Below are positions 24,776-33,829 of a stretch of DNA of 64,000 nucleotides, in pieces. How positions within the stretch are numbered: the first letter of the stretch is position 1; each line of letters begins with the position of its first letter. A program made the position numbers and the translations under genes. A model generated the notes under the pieces. It ran no database searches. It saw only the letters and a program-made list of their open reading frames with translations, and had not been told where the DNA came from. Source of the DNA: Streptantibioticus ferralitis (lineage in GTDB: Bacteria > Actinomycetota > Actinomycetes > Streptomycetales > Streptomycetaceae); contig NZ_JARHTQ010000001.1 in NCBI RefSeq assembly GCF_029223525.1, positions 558,001 to 622,000 of the forward strand. Direction: 5' to 3'.

Positions 24776-25744
24776 TCAGACCCCCGGCTCCGGCGGCAGC
24801 GGCGCCGGGGTGCTCCGCTCGGACCGGATGACCAGCGCGAGCCCGGCGAGGATCACCAGCAGCGCCGGATACGCGGCCGCGGGCGGCGTCTGGCCGAGCC
24901 ACAGCGCGGCGATCAGCGCCGCGCCGGGCGTCTCCAGCAGGATCGCGGTGGAGGTGACGGAGGGTCCGAGGCCGCGCACCACCCGGTTGATCAGCGAATG
25001 CCCGAGCAGTTGCGCGGCGATGGTCAGCGCGGCCAGCTTCAGCCAGGTCTGCGCGCCGTATCCGCTGCCCAGCGACGCCCCCGACACCAGACACACCACC
25101 AGCAGCACCACCGCGGTCGTGGCGTAGCAGACGAAGGTGTACGCGGAGGTGCTGACGGTACGCCGCACTTCCGCGCCGAGCAGTACGTACCCGGCCGCCG
25201 CGATGCCGCCGCCGAGCGCGAGCGCGTCGCCCGCGAGCGCCCGTGTCGACAGCGACAGGTCCACCCCGGAGACCATCAGCACACCGGTGAACGCCAGCGC
25301 CGCCCCCGCCCACACCAGGCCCGGCTGGTGCCGCCCGCGCAGCCTGAGGATCACTGTGGTCCAGATCGGGGTGGTGGTGGCCAGTGCGGTGGACGACGCC
25401 ACCGAGGTCATCGACAGACTCGGCAGCCACAGCCCGAAGTGCAGCGCCAGGATCACTCCGGCCGCCATCGACATGAGCACCGCCCGCCGTCCCATGCGCC
25501 GCAACTCCCCGCGCCCGCGCAGCAGGACGAACGGGCTGAGCGCGCCGACGGCCATCGCGTTGCGCCAGAAGGCGATGGCGAGCGCGGGGGCGGCGGTGGC
25601 CGCGATCAGTGGCGCGGACAGCGACACCCCGGATATCGCCACCGCCAGCAGCAGTAGGTCGATCCGCCGCGCCCCGGCGGCAGTCGGGGCCACGTCCTGC
25701 CGAACCGACGAGCGATCGGGCGTGACACGGGATCCAGCGGACAC
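24776..25744 (-). CDS. EamA/DMT family transporter
   Basis: A 322-aa integral membrane protein of the drug/metabolite transporter superfamily with ten hydrophobic segments in two EamA halves (for example PLIAATAAPALAIAFWRN in the first half, SVTSTAILLETPGAALIAALWLGQ in the second, the repeat hallmark). Such proteins export amino acids or metabolites. The start is GTG at 25742-25744. The gene converges on corA with only 9 nt between the stops. The substrate cannot be inferred. Confidence 0.9.
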   Translation of the reverse strand: MSAGSRVTPDRSSVRQDVAPTAAGARRIDLLLLAVAISGVSLSAPLIAATAAPALAIAFWRNAMAVGALSPFVLLRGRGELRRMGRRAVLMSMAAGVILALHFGLWLPSLSMTSVASSTALATTTPIWTTVILRLRGRHQPGLVWAGAALAFTGVLMVSGVDLSLSTRALAGDALALGGGIAAAGYVLLGAEVRRTVSTSAYTFVCYATTAVVLLVVCLVSGASLGSGYGAQTWLKLAALTIAAQLLGHSLINRVVRGLGPSVTSTAILLETPGAALIAALWLGQTPPAAAYPALLVILAGLALVIRSERSTPAPLPPEPGV

Positions 25745-25908
25745 GAGGCGTGACTCTCTTCGGAGGAAGTGGATGCGCGGAACCGTTTCAGATTAGGGCC
25801 TGTCCTGCGGATCCGCCGATCCCCAGCGGGACGTCGGCTGGTTCTCGCAGCCGCCGGTCCGAGCCGGACGGCTGCCGCAGTACCGGGGCCGACAGGCATA
25901 CTTCTGGC

Positions 25909-26478
25909 ATGACGGAGACGGGACAGACCGGGCAGCCGGGTGAGCACCTCCTGCTGGATCGGGCGTTGATCGAGGAGGCCGCCAAGAAGTCCGGGCTGCT
26001 CTGGGTGCGCGGCACCGAGGGCGCCGTGGCGCTGTGGCACCTGTGGCACGACGGCGCCGTGTGCCTGGTCGGCGGCGGCCCCGGAGAGCAGCCGCTGCCC
26101 GGGCTCGCCGAGGGCGGTACGGCCACCGTGACCGTCCGCAGCAAGGACAAGGGCGGCCGGCTCGTCTCCTTCGACGCGCACGTCAGCGAACTGGCACCGC
26201 ACAGCGAGGCCTGGCAGTCGGCCGTGGAGGAGCTGAAGGGCAAGCGGCTCAACGCACCGGACGCCGACACCATGACGGAGCGCTGGGCACGGGAGTGCCG
26301 GGTGCTGCGGCTGGAACCGTCCGGGTCGGCCACCGAACGGCCCGGCGCGATGCCGGACGACAGCGGCGCCGCCGCGCCGGTACCCACCCCGGCGACCACC
26401 CGCCGACCGATCCCGGCCGCGCTGCCCCGGCTGCTGTTCGGCAGGCGGGGGCCCAAGCGGGCACTCAGGAACCGTTGA
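25909..26478 (+). CDS. Hypothetical protein, possible FMN split-barrel type
   Basis: A 189-aa cytosolic protein. The N-terminal 120 residues (ALIEEAAKKSGLLWVRG, ALWHLWHDGAVCLVGGG, ATVTVRSKDKGGRLVSF) have the strand pattern of pyridoxamine-oxidase-like split barrels; the last ~70 residues are Pro/Ala-rich and end in a basic RRGPKRALRNR. The family assignment is weak. The ATG at 25909 is seven bases after a CATACT hexamer, compatible with a leaderless start. Its last 14 nt overlap the convergent lipoprotein gene. Confidence 0.7.
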   Translation: MTETGQTGQPGEHLLLDRALIEEAAKKSGLLWVRGTEGAVALWHLWHDGAVCLVGGGPGEQPLPGLAEGGTATVTVRSKDKGGRLVSFDAHVSELAPHSEAWQSAVEELKGKRLNAPDADTMTERWARECRVLRLEPSGSATERPGAMPDDSGAAAPVPTPATTRRPIPAALPRLLFGRRGPKRALRNR

Positions 26479-27118
26479 CCTTCCCGTAGTCCAGCACCCG
26501 GCCGCTGTCCGGCGCCCGCAGGGTGAACTCCTCGCCCCAGCCGGTGAGCTGGAGCGATCCCGCCCCGCCGGACCGCTCGTACCGCAGCGGGTACGGGCGG
26601 CCTCTGAGTGAAACGTCCAGCGTTCCACCGGGCGAGGTGACGGCGATGGTGGGAGTGCCGCCGACCGAACGGTGCGCGCCGCGGGCCGGGTTCGGCCCCA
26701 GCGCGAACAGTCCGTCGAGCAGCTCCCTTTTGTCGGTGAAGCAGGACAGCCGCTGGTACGCGGGATCGCCGGTGGGCACCTTGACGTACTTGTCGCCCAG
26801 CTTGCCGGTCAGCCGTGCGTCCTTGAGGTAGAGGTCGGTGCCGACCCGCAGCAGCTCGTAGTGGTCGCGGTCGGTGCTGACCTGGCCGCTTCCGGCGTCG
26901 GTGGCGAGGCGCATGTCGAGCCGGTAGGTCTGGCCGCCGCTGCTGACGGAGCCGGACAGACGCACGGTGTCCGCCTGTTCCGCGGCGCCCCGCGCCTCGG
27001 AGACTATGACGGTGGGTGCCAGTCTGCCGACGCCGTTGGTCCCCTGATCGGCGTCGCCGCACCCCATCAGCAGCGACCCGGCCAGCACACACAGGGCCGT
27101 CCGGCGGGCGGCAGTCAC
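26465..27118 (-). CDS. Putative lipoprotein (LppX/LprG-like size)
   Basis: A 217-aa protein with a lipoprotein signal: TALCVLAGSLLMGC, with the lipid-modified cysteine at residue 20. The mature part is beta-rich (VRLSGSVSSGGQTYRLDMRLA, LYLKDARLTGKLGDKYVKVP), resembling the actinobacterial LppX/LprAFG lipid-carrier fold, an inference from pattern only. The start is GTG. The 3' end overlaps the convergent upstream gene by 14 nt. Confidence 0.82.
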   Translation of the reverse strand: MTAARRTALCVLAGSLLMGCGDADQGTNGVGRLAPTVIVSEARGAAEQADTVRLSGSVSSGGQTYRLDMRLATDAGSGQVSTDRDHYELLRVGTDLYLKDARLTGKLGDKYVKVPTGDPAYQRLSCFTDKRELLDGLFALGPNPARGAHRSVGGTPTIAVTSPGGTLDVSLRGRPYPLRYERSGGAGSLQLTGWGEEFTLRAPDSGRVLDYGKVNGS

Positions 27119-27285
27119 TTAGCGTCCCCCTCCGTTGCATTGAGTAGTGACCGGACCGTACAGCCCACGCCATGCCCTCCACCACCCCTGCCGCACGCCG
27201 CGCCCTCCACCACCGCAGCTCAGGCCGTTACTCTTGCCTCTGGTCATTTGATCCTTCCCCCAGTGGCACGTATCGGAGGCTCGGC

Positions 27286-28584
27286 ATGGTCGCAGGAGCC
27301 CCGCGGGTATTCATCTCTCACCTGTCGGGTGTCGCCGTCTTCGACCCCAACGGCGATCAGGTCGGACGGGTCCGGGACGTCGTCGTCATGCTCCGGGTCG
27401 GCGGACGGCCGCCCCGGGTACTCGGCCTGGTGGTGGAGGTGGTCAGCCGCCACCGGATCTTCCTGCCCATGACGCGGGTCACCAGCCTGGAGTCCGGCCA
27501 GGTCATCACCACGGGCGTGGTGAACATGCGGCGCTTCGAGCAGCGCGCCGCGGAAACGCTTGTCCTCGGCGAACTGCTGGACCGGCGGGTGCGGCTGGTG
27601 GAGAACGACGAGGAGGTGACCGTCCTCGACGTGGCGATGAGCCAGCTCACGGCCCGCCGCGACTGGGAGATCGACAAGGTCTTCGTCCGCCGCGGCAAGG
27701 GCGGTGCGCTGCGTCGGCGCGGGGAGGCGCGGACCGTCGAGTGGTCGGCGGTCACCGGTTTCTCGGTGGAGGAACACGATCAGGGCGCGGCGAACCTGCT
27801 GGCCACCTTCGAGCAGCTGCGCCCGGCCGACCTGGCCAACGTGCTGCACCATCTGTCGGCCAAGCGGCGCTCCGAGGTCGCCGCCGCCCTCGACGACGAC
27901 CGGCTCGCCGACGTGCTGGAGGAGCTGCCGGACGACGACCAGGTGGAGATCCTGGGCAAGCTGGCCGAGGAGCGCGCCGCCGACGTGCTGGAGGCGATGG
28001 ATCCGGACGACGCCGCCGACCTGCTGTCCGAGCTGCCCGAGGACGACCAGGAACGGCTGCTGAAGCTGATGCAGCCGCAGGACGCGGCCGACATGCGGCG
28101 GCTGATGTCGTACGAGGAGCGCACCGCGGGCGGTCTGATGACCACCGAGCCGATCGTGCTGCGCCCGGACGCCTCGGTCGCCGACGCGCTCGCCCGGGTC
28201 CGCAACAAGGACCTGACCCCGGCACTCGCCGCCCAGGTGTACGTGTGCCGGCCGCCGGACGAGACGCCGACCGGCAAGTACCTCGGTGTGGTGCACTTCC
28301 AACGGCTGCTGCGCGAACCGCCGTTCACCCTCGTCGGCTCGATAGTGGACACCGATCTGCAGCCGCTGCCGCCGGACACCCCGCTGCCCGGGGTGACCAG
28401 CTATCTCGCGACGTACAACATGGTGGCGGCGCCGGTCGTCGACGAGAGCGGATCGCTGCTGGGCGCGGTCACCGTGGATGACGTACTGGACCATCTGCTG
28501 CCGGACGACTGGCGTGAGGTGTCGGTCGTCGAGATGCCGCAGGAGCTGACGCCCGCAAGCGAAGACGGAGGAGGTCGCGCATGA
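27286..28584 (+). CDS. PRC-barrel/MgtE-N/CBS protein lacking the transport domain
   Basis: A 432-aa cytosolic protein. N-terminus: PRC-barrel-like (RVFISHLSGVAVFDPNGDQVGRV). Middle: superhelical MgtE intracellular N-domain with repeated DDDRLADVLEELPDDD and DPDDAADLLSELPEDDQ units. C-terminus: two CBS domains (MTTEPIVLRPDASVADAL; SYLATYNMVAAPVVDESGSLLGAVTVDDVLDHLL). The MgtE membrane domain is absent, so it is not a channel by itself and more likely a Mg2+ or nucleotide sensor. ATG with CGGAGG upstream. The DUF1003 gene starts in an ATGA overlap, so the two are co-translated. Confidence 0.9.
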   Translation: MVAGAPRVFISHLSGVAVFDPNGDQVGRVRDVVVMLRVGGRPPRVLGLVVEVVSRHRIFLPMTRVTSLESGQVITTGVVNMRRFEQRAAETLVLGELLDRRVRLVENDEEVTVLDVAMSQLTARRDWEIDKVFVRRGKGGALRRRGEARTVEWSAVTGFSVEEHDQGAANLLATFEQLRPADLANVLHHLSAKRRSEVAAALDDDRLADVLEELPDDDQVEILGKLAEERAADVLEAMDPDDAADLLSELPEDDQERLLKLMQPQDAADMRRLMSYEERTAGGLMTTEPIVLRPDASVADALARVRNKDLTPALAAQVYVCRPPDETPTGKYLGVVHFQRLLREPPFTLVGSIVDTDLQPLPPDTPLPGVTSYLATYNMVAAPVVDESGSLLGAVTVDDVLDHLLPDDWREVSVVEMPQELTPASEDGGGRA

Positions 28585-29150
28585 CCATGGAACGGACCAA
28601 GGCGACTGCCTCTGGAACGGCCCGCTCCAGGGTCCGTCTGGACGTACCGCGCGAGGCGCGGATCAGCGTGCTGCCCGCCTACGATCCGGAGACCTTCGGA
28701 CGGCTGTCGGAGCGCGTCGCCCGCTTCCTCGGAACCGGACGGTTCCTGATCTGGATGAGCGTCCTGCTCATCCTGTGGGTGCTGTGGAACACCTCGGCCC
28801 CCGACAGTCTGCGGTTCGACAGCTACCCGTTCATCTTCATGAACCTGGCGCTCTCCCTGCAGGCGGCCTACGCGGCCCCGCTGATCCTGCTCGCGCAGAA
28901 CCGGCAGGACGACCGCGACCGGGTCAACCTGGAGCAGGACCGCAGGCGCAACGAGCGCAGCATCGCGGACACCGAGTACCTCAGCCGCGAGATCGCCGCG
29001 CTGCGGATGAACATGGGCGAGGTCGCCACCCGCGACTGGATCCGCTCCGAGTTGCAGGACATGCTCAAGGAGCTGGAGGAACGCCGGTTGGCGGACGCGG
29101 TGCAGCCCGCGCACCGGAGTGACGAAGCCGACGGGACACCCCGCCCGTAG
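28581..29150 (+). CDS. DUF1003 membrane protein
   Basis: A 189-aa DUF1003 protein. Two membrane segments (FLIWMSVLLILWVLWNT; YPFIFMNLALSLQAAYAAPLILLAQNRQ) are followed by a charged helix (DRDRVNLEQDRRRNERSIADTEYLSREIAALR), likely a coiled coil in the cytoplasm. The family has been linked to cation or osmotic tolerance but has no settled function. It overlaps the MgtE-N gene by 4 nt (ATGA), indicating that the two products work together. Confidence 0.9.
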   Translation: MTMERTKATASGTARSRVRLDVPREARISVLPAYDPETFGRLSERVARFLGTGRFLIWMSVLLILWVLWNTSAPDSLRFDSYPFIFMNLALSLQAAYAAPLILLAQNRQDDRDRVNLEQDRRRNERSIADTEYLSREIAALRMNMGEVATRDWIRSELQDMLKELEERRLADAVQPAHRSDEADGTPRP

Positions 29151-29179
29151 GACCGTTCCGTCGCCGTACCATCAGTCGT

Positions 29180-30388
29180 ATGGCTACCGACACGTACGGC
29201 GCCCACCCGTCGCCCGATCACCACCCCTCATCGAAGCCCTCCGGGCTGCCGCCCCGTCCTGCCACGGACGCGGTGCGCGCCGCGCTGGCGACGGTGAACG
29301 ACCCCGAGATCAACAAGCCCATCACCGATCTCGGCATGGTGAAATCCGTGGACATCGCCGACAGCGGTGTGGTCCGGGTCGGTGTCTACCTGACGGTGTC
29401 CGGCTGCCCGCTGCGCGACAAGATCACCAGCCTGGTGACCGACGCGGTCTCCAAGGTGGCGGGCGTGGCCGGGGTCGAGGTCGAGCTGGACGTGATGAGC
29501 GACGAGCAGCGCCGCGAGCTCACGGCGTCGCTGCGCGGCGGCCAGGCCGAGCGGGAGATCCCGTTCGCCAGGCCGGGGTCGCTGACCCGGGTCTACGCGG
29601 TGGCCTCCGGCAAGGGTGGCGTCGGCAAGTCCTCGGTGACCGTCAACCTGGCCGCCGCGATGGCCGCCGACGGCCTCAAGGTGGGCGTGGTCGACGCCGA
29701 CATCTACGGCCACTCGGTGCCGCGCATGCTGGGCGCGGAGGGCCGTCCGACCCAGGTGGAGAACATGATCATGCCGCCGTCGGCGAACGGCGTGAAGGTC
29801 ATCTCCATCGGCATGTTCACCCCGGGCAACGCACCGGTGGTATGGCGCGGCCCGATGCTGCACCGGGCACTGCAGCAGTTCCTCGCCGACGTCTACTGGG
29901 GCGATCTGGACGTGCTGCTGCTCGACCTGCCGCCCGGCACCGGCGACATCGCGATCTCGGTGGCACAGCTGATCCCGAACGCCGAGATCCTGGTGGTGAC
30001 GACGCCTCAGCAGGCGGCCGCCGAGGTGGCCGAGCGAGCGGGCAGCATCGCCGTGCAGACCCATCAGAAGATCGTCGGCGTGATCGAGAACATGTCCGGC
30101 ATGCCGTGCCCGCACTGCGGCGAGATCGTCGACGTCTTCGGCACCGGCGGCGGCCAGCGGGTCGCCGAGGGCCTCACCAAGGTCACCGGCACCAACGTGC
30201 CGGTGCTCGGCGCGATCCCGATCGACGTACGGCTGCGTGAGGGCTCGGACGACGGCCGCCCCGTCGTGCTCTGCGACGGGGAGTCCCCGGCCGGATCCGC
30301 GCTGCGCACCATCGCGGGCAAGCTCGGTGGCCGCCAGCGCGGTCTCTCCGGGATGTCGCTGGGCATCACGCCGCGCAACAAGTTCTGA
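29180..30388 (+). CDS. mrp: Mrp/ApbC-type P-loop ATPase, iron-sulfur carrier
   Basis: A 402-aa protein of the Mrp/NBP35 family: an N-terminal MIP18/DUF59 domain (ALATVNDPEINKPITDLGMV, VYLTVSGCPL) and a P-loop domain with deviant Walker A SGKGGVGKSS, then DADIYGHSVPRML. The CxxC that holds a bridging [4Fe-4S] cluster is in MSGMPCPHCGE. It delivers Fe-S clusters to target proteins in the cytosol. ATG at 29180 follows TACCAT by seven bases, a possible leaderless start, although the gene is only 29 nt after DUF1003. Confidence 0.94.
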   Translation: MATDTYGAHPSPDHHPSSKPSGLPPRPATDAVRAALATVNDPEINKPITDLGMVKSVDIADSGVVRVGVYLTVSGCPLRDKITSLVTDAVSKVAGVAGVEVELDVMSDEQRRELTASLRGGQAEREIPFARPGSLTRVYAVASGKGGVGKSSVTVNLAAAMAADGLKVGVVDADIYGHSVPRMLGAEGRPTQVENMIMPPSANGVKVISIGMFTPGNAPVVWRGPMLHRALQQFLADVYWGDLDVLLLDLPPGTGDIAISVAQLIPNAEILVVTTPQQAAAEVAERAGSIAVQTHQKIVGVIENMSGMPCPHCGEIVDVFGTGGGQRVAEGLTKVTGTNVPVLGAIPIDVRLREGSDDGRPVVLCDGESPAGSALRTIAGKLGGRQRGLSGMSLGITPRNKF

Positions 30389-30415
30389 CCCTTCGGGCGT
30401 CACCGCCTGCCCGGG

Positions 30416-31102
30416 CTACCCCTGGTAGGCGGTGATGTCCCGTACGACGGCGAACGCCAGCCCGTAGGCGCTCATACCGCGCCCGTAGGCGCCCAGGTGC
30501 GCCCCCTGCGCCGAACCGGCCAGCACCCAGCCGTACTCCGACTCGCGGTAGCGGAACGGCGTCGGCACGCCGTCGACCGGCAGCGTCAGCGTCGACCAGG
30601 CGGGCCCGGACAGATCGTCCGCCAGTTCCCAGGCGATCGCTGTCTGCTGCTCCAACCAGTCCTGCCGCAGTGACCGCTCCATCCGCTGCGGCCACGTACA
30701 CGACAACAGCCCGGAACCGGCGAGCCAGGCCGCTGACGACTCCGAGGTGGCATCCAGTACGCCGGTGCCGTCCGCGCTGCTCCGCACCGGCCGGTGCGCG
30801 AGGGTGACGACCACGGCGAACCGCTGGGCGTCGGGTGCCGGATCCGCCATGGGCAGCGAGGCCTTCAGCGTCGGCGCGTCGCCGTGACCGAGCGCACCGT
30901 GCTCCACCGTGCCGTCCGCGCTGGTGCCCACCTGCATCAGCCAGCGCGGCCCGGCGAAGGACTGGTCCAGCCCGTACCAGGGAAAGGACGCCAGCAGGTA
31001 GCCGTCCACCGGACGGCTGCCGTCCAGCGCCTTGCCGCCTACCACCCCCGGTTCCCGCCCGTCCCTCGATGCCGTCGCCCCCGCACGACCCGTGGTTTCC
31101 AC
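30416..31102 (-). CDS. Hypothetical protein
   Basis: A 228-aa protein with no membrane segment or signal peptide; I do not recognise the family. Notable are aromatic blocks DGYLLASFPWYGLDQSFAG and RYRESEYGWVLAGSAQG, and a WPQRMERSLRQDWLEQQ helix. The start is GTG with GGAGGAGG eight bases upstream. It is 160 nt downstream of tatB on the same strand and converges on mrp. Confidence 0.75.
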   Translation of the reverse strand: METTGRAGATASRDGREPGVVGGKALDGSRPVDGYLLASFPWYGLDQSFAGPRWLMQVGTSADGTVEHGALGHGDAPTLKASLPMADPAPDAQRFAVVVTLAHRPVRSSADGTGVLDATSESSAAWLAGSGLLSCTWPQRMERSLRQDWLEQQTAIAWELADDLSGPAWSTLTLPVDGVPTPFRYRESEYGWVLAGSAQGAHLGAYGRGMSAYGLAFAVVRDITAYQG

Positions 31103-31199
31103 CGCGGCGCCTCCTCCATGCCCTGACGTCTCATCGGCCGACGCGGGATGCGCCGGCCGATGCGCCCCACCCCTCGGGCGAATCCCAAAACCAATCCAA

Positions 31200-31238
31200 A
31201 GGTTGTGGACAACCTAAGGGAGAATAGCCACCCTTAGG
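31200..31238. terminator. Two overlapping hairpins downstream of tatB
   Basis: AGGTTGT-GG-ACAACCT (31200-31215) and CCTAAGGG (31213-31220) with CCCTTAGG (31231-31238) share the bases CCT at 31213-31215, so only one can form fully. They follow the tatB stop. The second is a plausible terminator on the minus strand, the first an alternative or anti-terminator fold. Confidence 0.5.
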
Positions 31239-31262
31239 TGGCGATCCGGGCAGGTGGTCGAC

Positions 31263-31721
31263 TCAGGTGGCATCCGCGTCGAACGGCGGGTGCTCGCCGG
31301 GGCGCAGCGGCTCGCTCTTGTGGAGGCGGTCGGAGCCGTTGACGGGCGCGGCGGCGGAACCGCTGTCGCGATCCCCCGCGGAGCGCACCGTGCGGCCGCC
31401 CTCCTGGACGGCGTCCTTCACCGTCGCCATCTCGTCCTTGAGGTCGAAGCTGTTGCGGATCTCCTTCAGCCCCAGGTTGTCGTTGTCCAGCAGGTTCTTG
31501 CGGACGAACGTCTTGGGGTTGAGGTCCTCGAACTCGAAGTCCTTGAACTCCGGGCCCAGCTCATTGCGGATGTCCTCCTTGGCGCTGTCGGAGAACTCAC
31601 GGAGCTTGCGGATCATCCGGCTGGCGTCCTGGATCAGTTTGGGCAGCTTGTCCGGCCCGAAAATGATCACAGCGAGGAGCGCGATAGCAACAAAATCCAA
31701 AGGACTTATGTTGAAGAACAC
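31263..31721 (-). CDS. tatB: Sec-independent (twin-arginine) translocase TatB
   Basis: A 152-aa TatB. A single N-terminal membrane helix (VAIALLAVIIFGPDKLPKL) contains the FGPDKLP hinge, followed by an amphipathic helix (ASRMIRKLREFSDSAKEDIRNELG) and a charged, disordered tail. It forms the receptor complex with TatC for folded proteins with RR signals. The start is GTG at 31719-31721. As in M. tuberculosis (Rv1224), it lies downstream of htrA in the sigE gene group. Confidence 0.92.
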   Translation of the reverse strand: MFFNISPLDFVAIALLAVIIFGPDKLPKLIQDASRMIRKLREFSDSAKEDIRNELGPEFKDFEFEDLNPKTFVRKNLLDNDNLGLKEIRNSFDLKDEMATVKDAVQEGGRTVRSAGDRDSGSAAAPVNGSDRLHKSEPLRPGEHPPFDADAT

Positions 31722-31856
31722 CGTTGCAGCTCCTTGGGACGTCTTTGAACACCAACGGTACCCGTCCGCGACGGCGGCTCGGGAGGGTGCCCGGTGAACG
31801 TCGGGTGCGTCGGGGGCGACGAGCGGCCGTGCTCGGCGCCGTCGCCCCCGGGCCGG

Positions 31857-33692
31857 TCATCCGCTGGTCGAGCCGCCCAGCACCAGGTCGACCGTGCGGG
31901 GCGCCGCGTCACCGCTCTTGACCGTCAGCTGGACGTGGTCGCCGGGCCGGTGGCTGCGGGTCCGCACGATCAACTCCGCACCGGTGTGCACCGGTTGGCC
32001 GTCCACCTGCGTGACGACGTCACCGGGCTTGAGTCCGGCGTTGGCGCCGGGGCCGCCGGGGGTGACGGCGGGCGCGCCGTTGGTGCCCTTGTCGGCGATC
32101 CGCGCGCCGTCGCCGTTGTAGCGCATGTCGACGGTCACCCCGATCACCGGGTGGGTGGCCTTACCGGTGTTGATCAGCTCCTCGGCGACGCGCTTCGCCT
32201 GGTTGATGGGAATGGCGAAACCCAGCCCTATGCTGCCGCCCTGGCTTGCCGCACCGTCCGGGGAGCCGTTGCCCGACGAGCGGATCGCGCTGTTGATGCC
32301 GATGACCTGGCCCTGGGAGTTCACCAGCGGGCCGCCGGAGTTGCCGGGATTGATCGGTGCGTCGGTCTGGAGCGCGTTGACGTAGCTGACGTCGCTGCTG
32401 CCGGCCGACCCGCCGCCTGCGGTGATCGGGCGGTCCTTGGCGCTGATGATGCCCGAGGTGACCGTGCCCTCCAGGTCGTACGGGGCACCGATGGCGACTA
32501 CCGGGTCGCCGACCCGTACCGACTCGGAGTTGCCGAGGGTGAGCGGTTTGAGGCCGGACACACCGCTGACCTTGATGACGGCGAGGTCGTCCCCGGTGTC
32601 CCGGCCGACGATCGTCGCCTTGTGCACGCCACCGCCGCTCAATGTCACCGAGATGTCGCCGCTGGAGGCCGCCGGTGCCACCACGTGGTTGTTGGTGAGG
32701 ATGTGTCCGTCGGCGTCCAGGACGAACCCGGTGCCGGTGCCTTCCTCGCTGTTGCCCATGACGTGGATGTAGACCACCCCCGGCAGCGTGGCGGCGGCGA
32801 TCCCGGCCACCGTCCCGGGCGCCCGGCCTCCGTGGTCGGCGGGAGCCTGCGGCAGGCTGACGGCCGTTCCGGTGCCCCGCCGTTCCAGGTACGCGCCGGT
32901 GATCCCGCCGAAGGCACCGGCCAGCAGGGCGACCAGCACGGCGGCGACCACCAGTCGGCCGCGCCGCTTGGGCGCGCCCGGCCCCGCCGGTGCCGGTGGG
33001 ACGGGCGGGGCCCAGGGGTCATACCGGTGCCAGCCGCCCTGGCCCGTATGCACCGGGTCCGCGCTCGGCGGGGGCGCGACCGGCGGCGGCGCGGCGGGAT
33101 GCTGCACCGGCGGCGCCGGTGCCCAGGGGCCGGGGCGGCCGTAGGGCGGCGTTCCGTACGGATCGGCCGGGTGCTGCGGCCCGGCGGCCGCCACCGGGCC
33201 GACGCTCACGCCGTGTGCGGGGGTCGCGTAGGGGTTCCCCGCAACGGGTTCGGACGGCGGGACCTCGGGCGCTGGGCCGTGCGGGTGCGGCTGGTCGGCG
33301 GGGGCGGCGCCGGACGCCGGGACGGCCGGGGAGTCGGTGGGCGCCGCCGGGCCCGTGGACGCGGCGGTCTCGGCGGCCCCGGCCGGGGACACGGTCCCAC
33401 CCGGTTCGCCCTTCGCCAGCGACGGCCCGGGCTCAGCGGCGGGCGGGGCGTCGGCGGGCGCCGCGCTCTCCTCGGGCACGGCCTCCGCGCCCGGAGCGGG
33501 CGGCTTCGGCGGCTCCGGCCGGTCGGCGGTCGATTGCTCCGTTCGGGGGGCCGGGGCGGGCGCGTCGGGCCCGGTGGCTGACGGCTGCGGCGTTGGATCC
33601 GCAGCCTCCTGTGACCGCGGCGTCGGGCCCTTGGCGCCGTCCCCCCGCGGGCGACTCCACCAGTGCGGCCGGGCGGCCTTCCCCTCGTCCAT
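31857..33692 (-). CDS. htrA: HtrA/DegP-like S1C serine protease with PDZ domain
   Basis: A 611-aa membrane-anchored protease. A ~270-residue Pro/Ala-rich cytoplasmic region precedes one membrane helix (LVVAAVLVALLAGAFGGITGAYL). The trypsin-like domain shows all catalytic residues: His in LTNNHVV, Asp in DDLAVIKV, Ser in NPGNSGGPL. A PDZ domain follows (GLKPGDVVTQVDGQPV). It degrades misfolded envelope proteins. ATG at 33692 has GGGGAG upstream; the frame extends further without family sequence. It follows sigE and rseA in the same order as Rv1221-Rv1223, so SigE control is likely. Confidence 0.92.
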   Translation of the reverse strand: MDEGKAARPHWWSRPRGDGAKGPTPRSQEAADPTPQPSATGPDAPAPAPRTEQSTADRPEPPKPPAPGAEAVPEESAAPADAPPAAEPGPSLAKGEPGGTVSPAGAAETAASTGPAAPTDSPAVPASGAAPADQPHPHGPAPEVPPSEPVAGNPYATPAHGVSVGPVAAAGPQHPADPYGTPPYGRPGPWAPAPPVQHPAAPPPVAPPPSADPVHTGQGGWHRYDPWAPPVPPAPAGPGAPKRRGRLVVAAVLVALLAGAFGGITGAYLERRGTGTAVSLPQAPADHGGRAPGTVAGIAAATLPGVVYIHVMGNSEEGTGTGFVLDADGHILTNNHVVAPAASSGDISVTLSGGGVHKATIVGRDTGDDLAVIKVSGVSGLKPLTLGNSESVRVGDPVVAIGAPYDLEGTVTSGIISAKDRPITAGGGSAGSSDVSYVNALQTDAPINPGNSGGPLVNSQGQVIGINSAIRSSGNGSPDGAASQGGSIGLGFAIPINQAKRVAEELINTGKATHPVIGVTVDMRYNGDGARIADKGTNGAPAVTPGGPGANAGLKPGDVVTQVDGQPVHTGAELIVRTRSHRPGDHVQLTVKSGDAAPRTVDLVLGGSTSG

Positions 33693-33829
33693 GTTCTCCC
33701 CTGTTTCTGCGGGCCCCCGGTCACGGGAAGACTCAGCAGGCCTCTCCCACCTCACAGCCCACACCCGCGCCCCCGAAGGCGCAACGCGGCAGGCCACCCC
33801 TGGATTCAACCAGGTGCGCGGAAAGCAGG

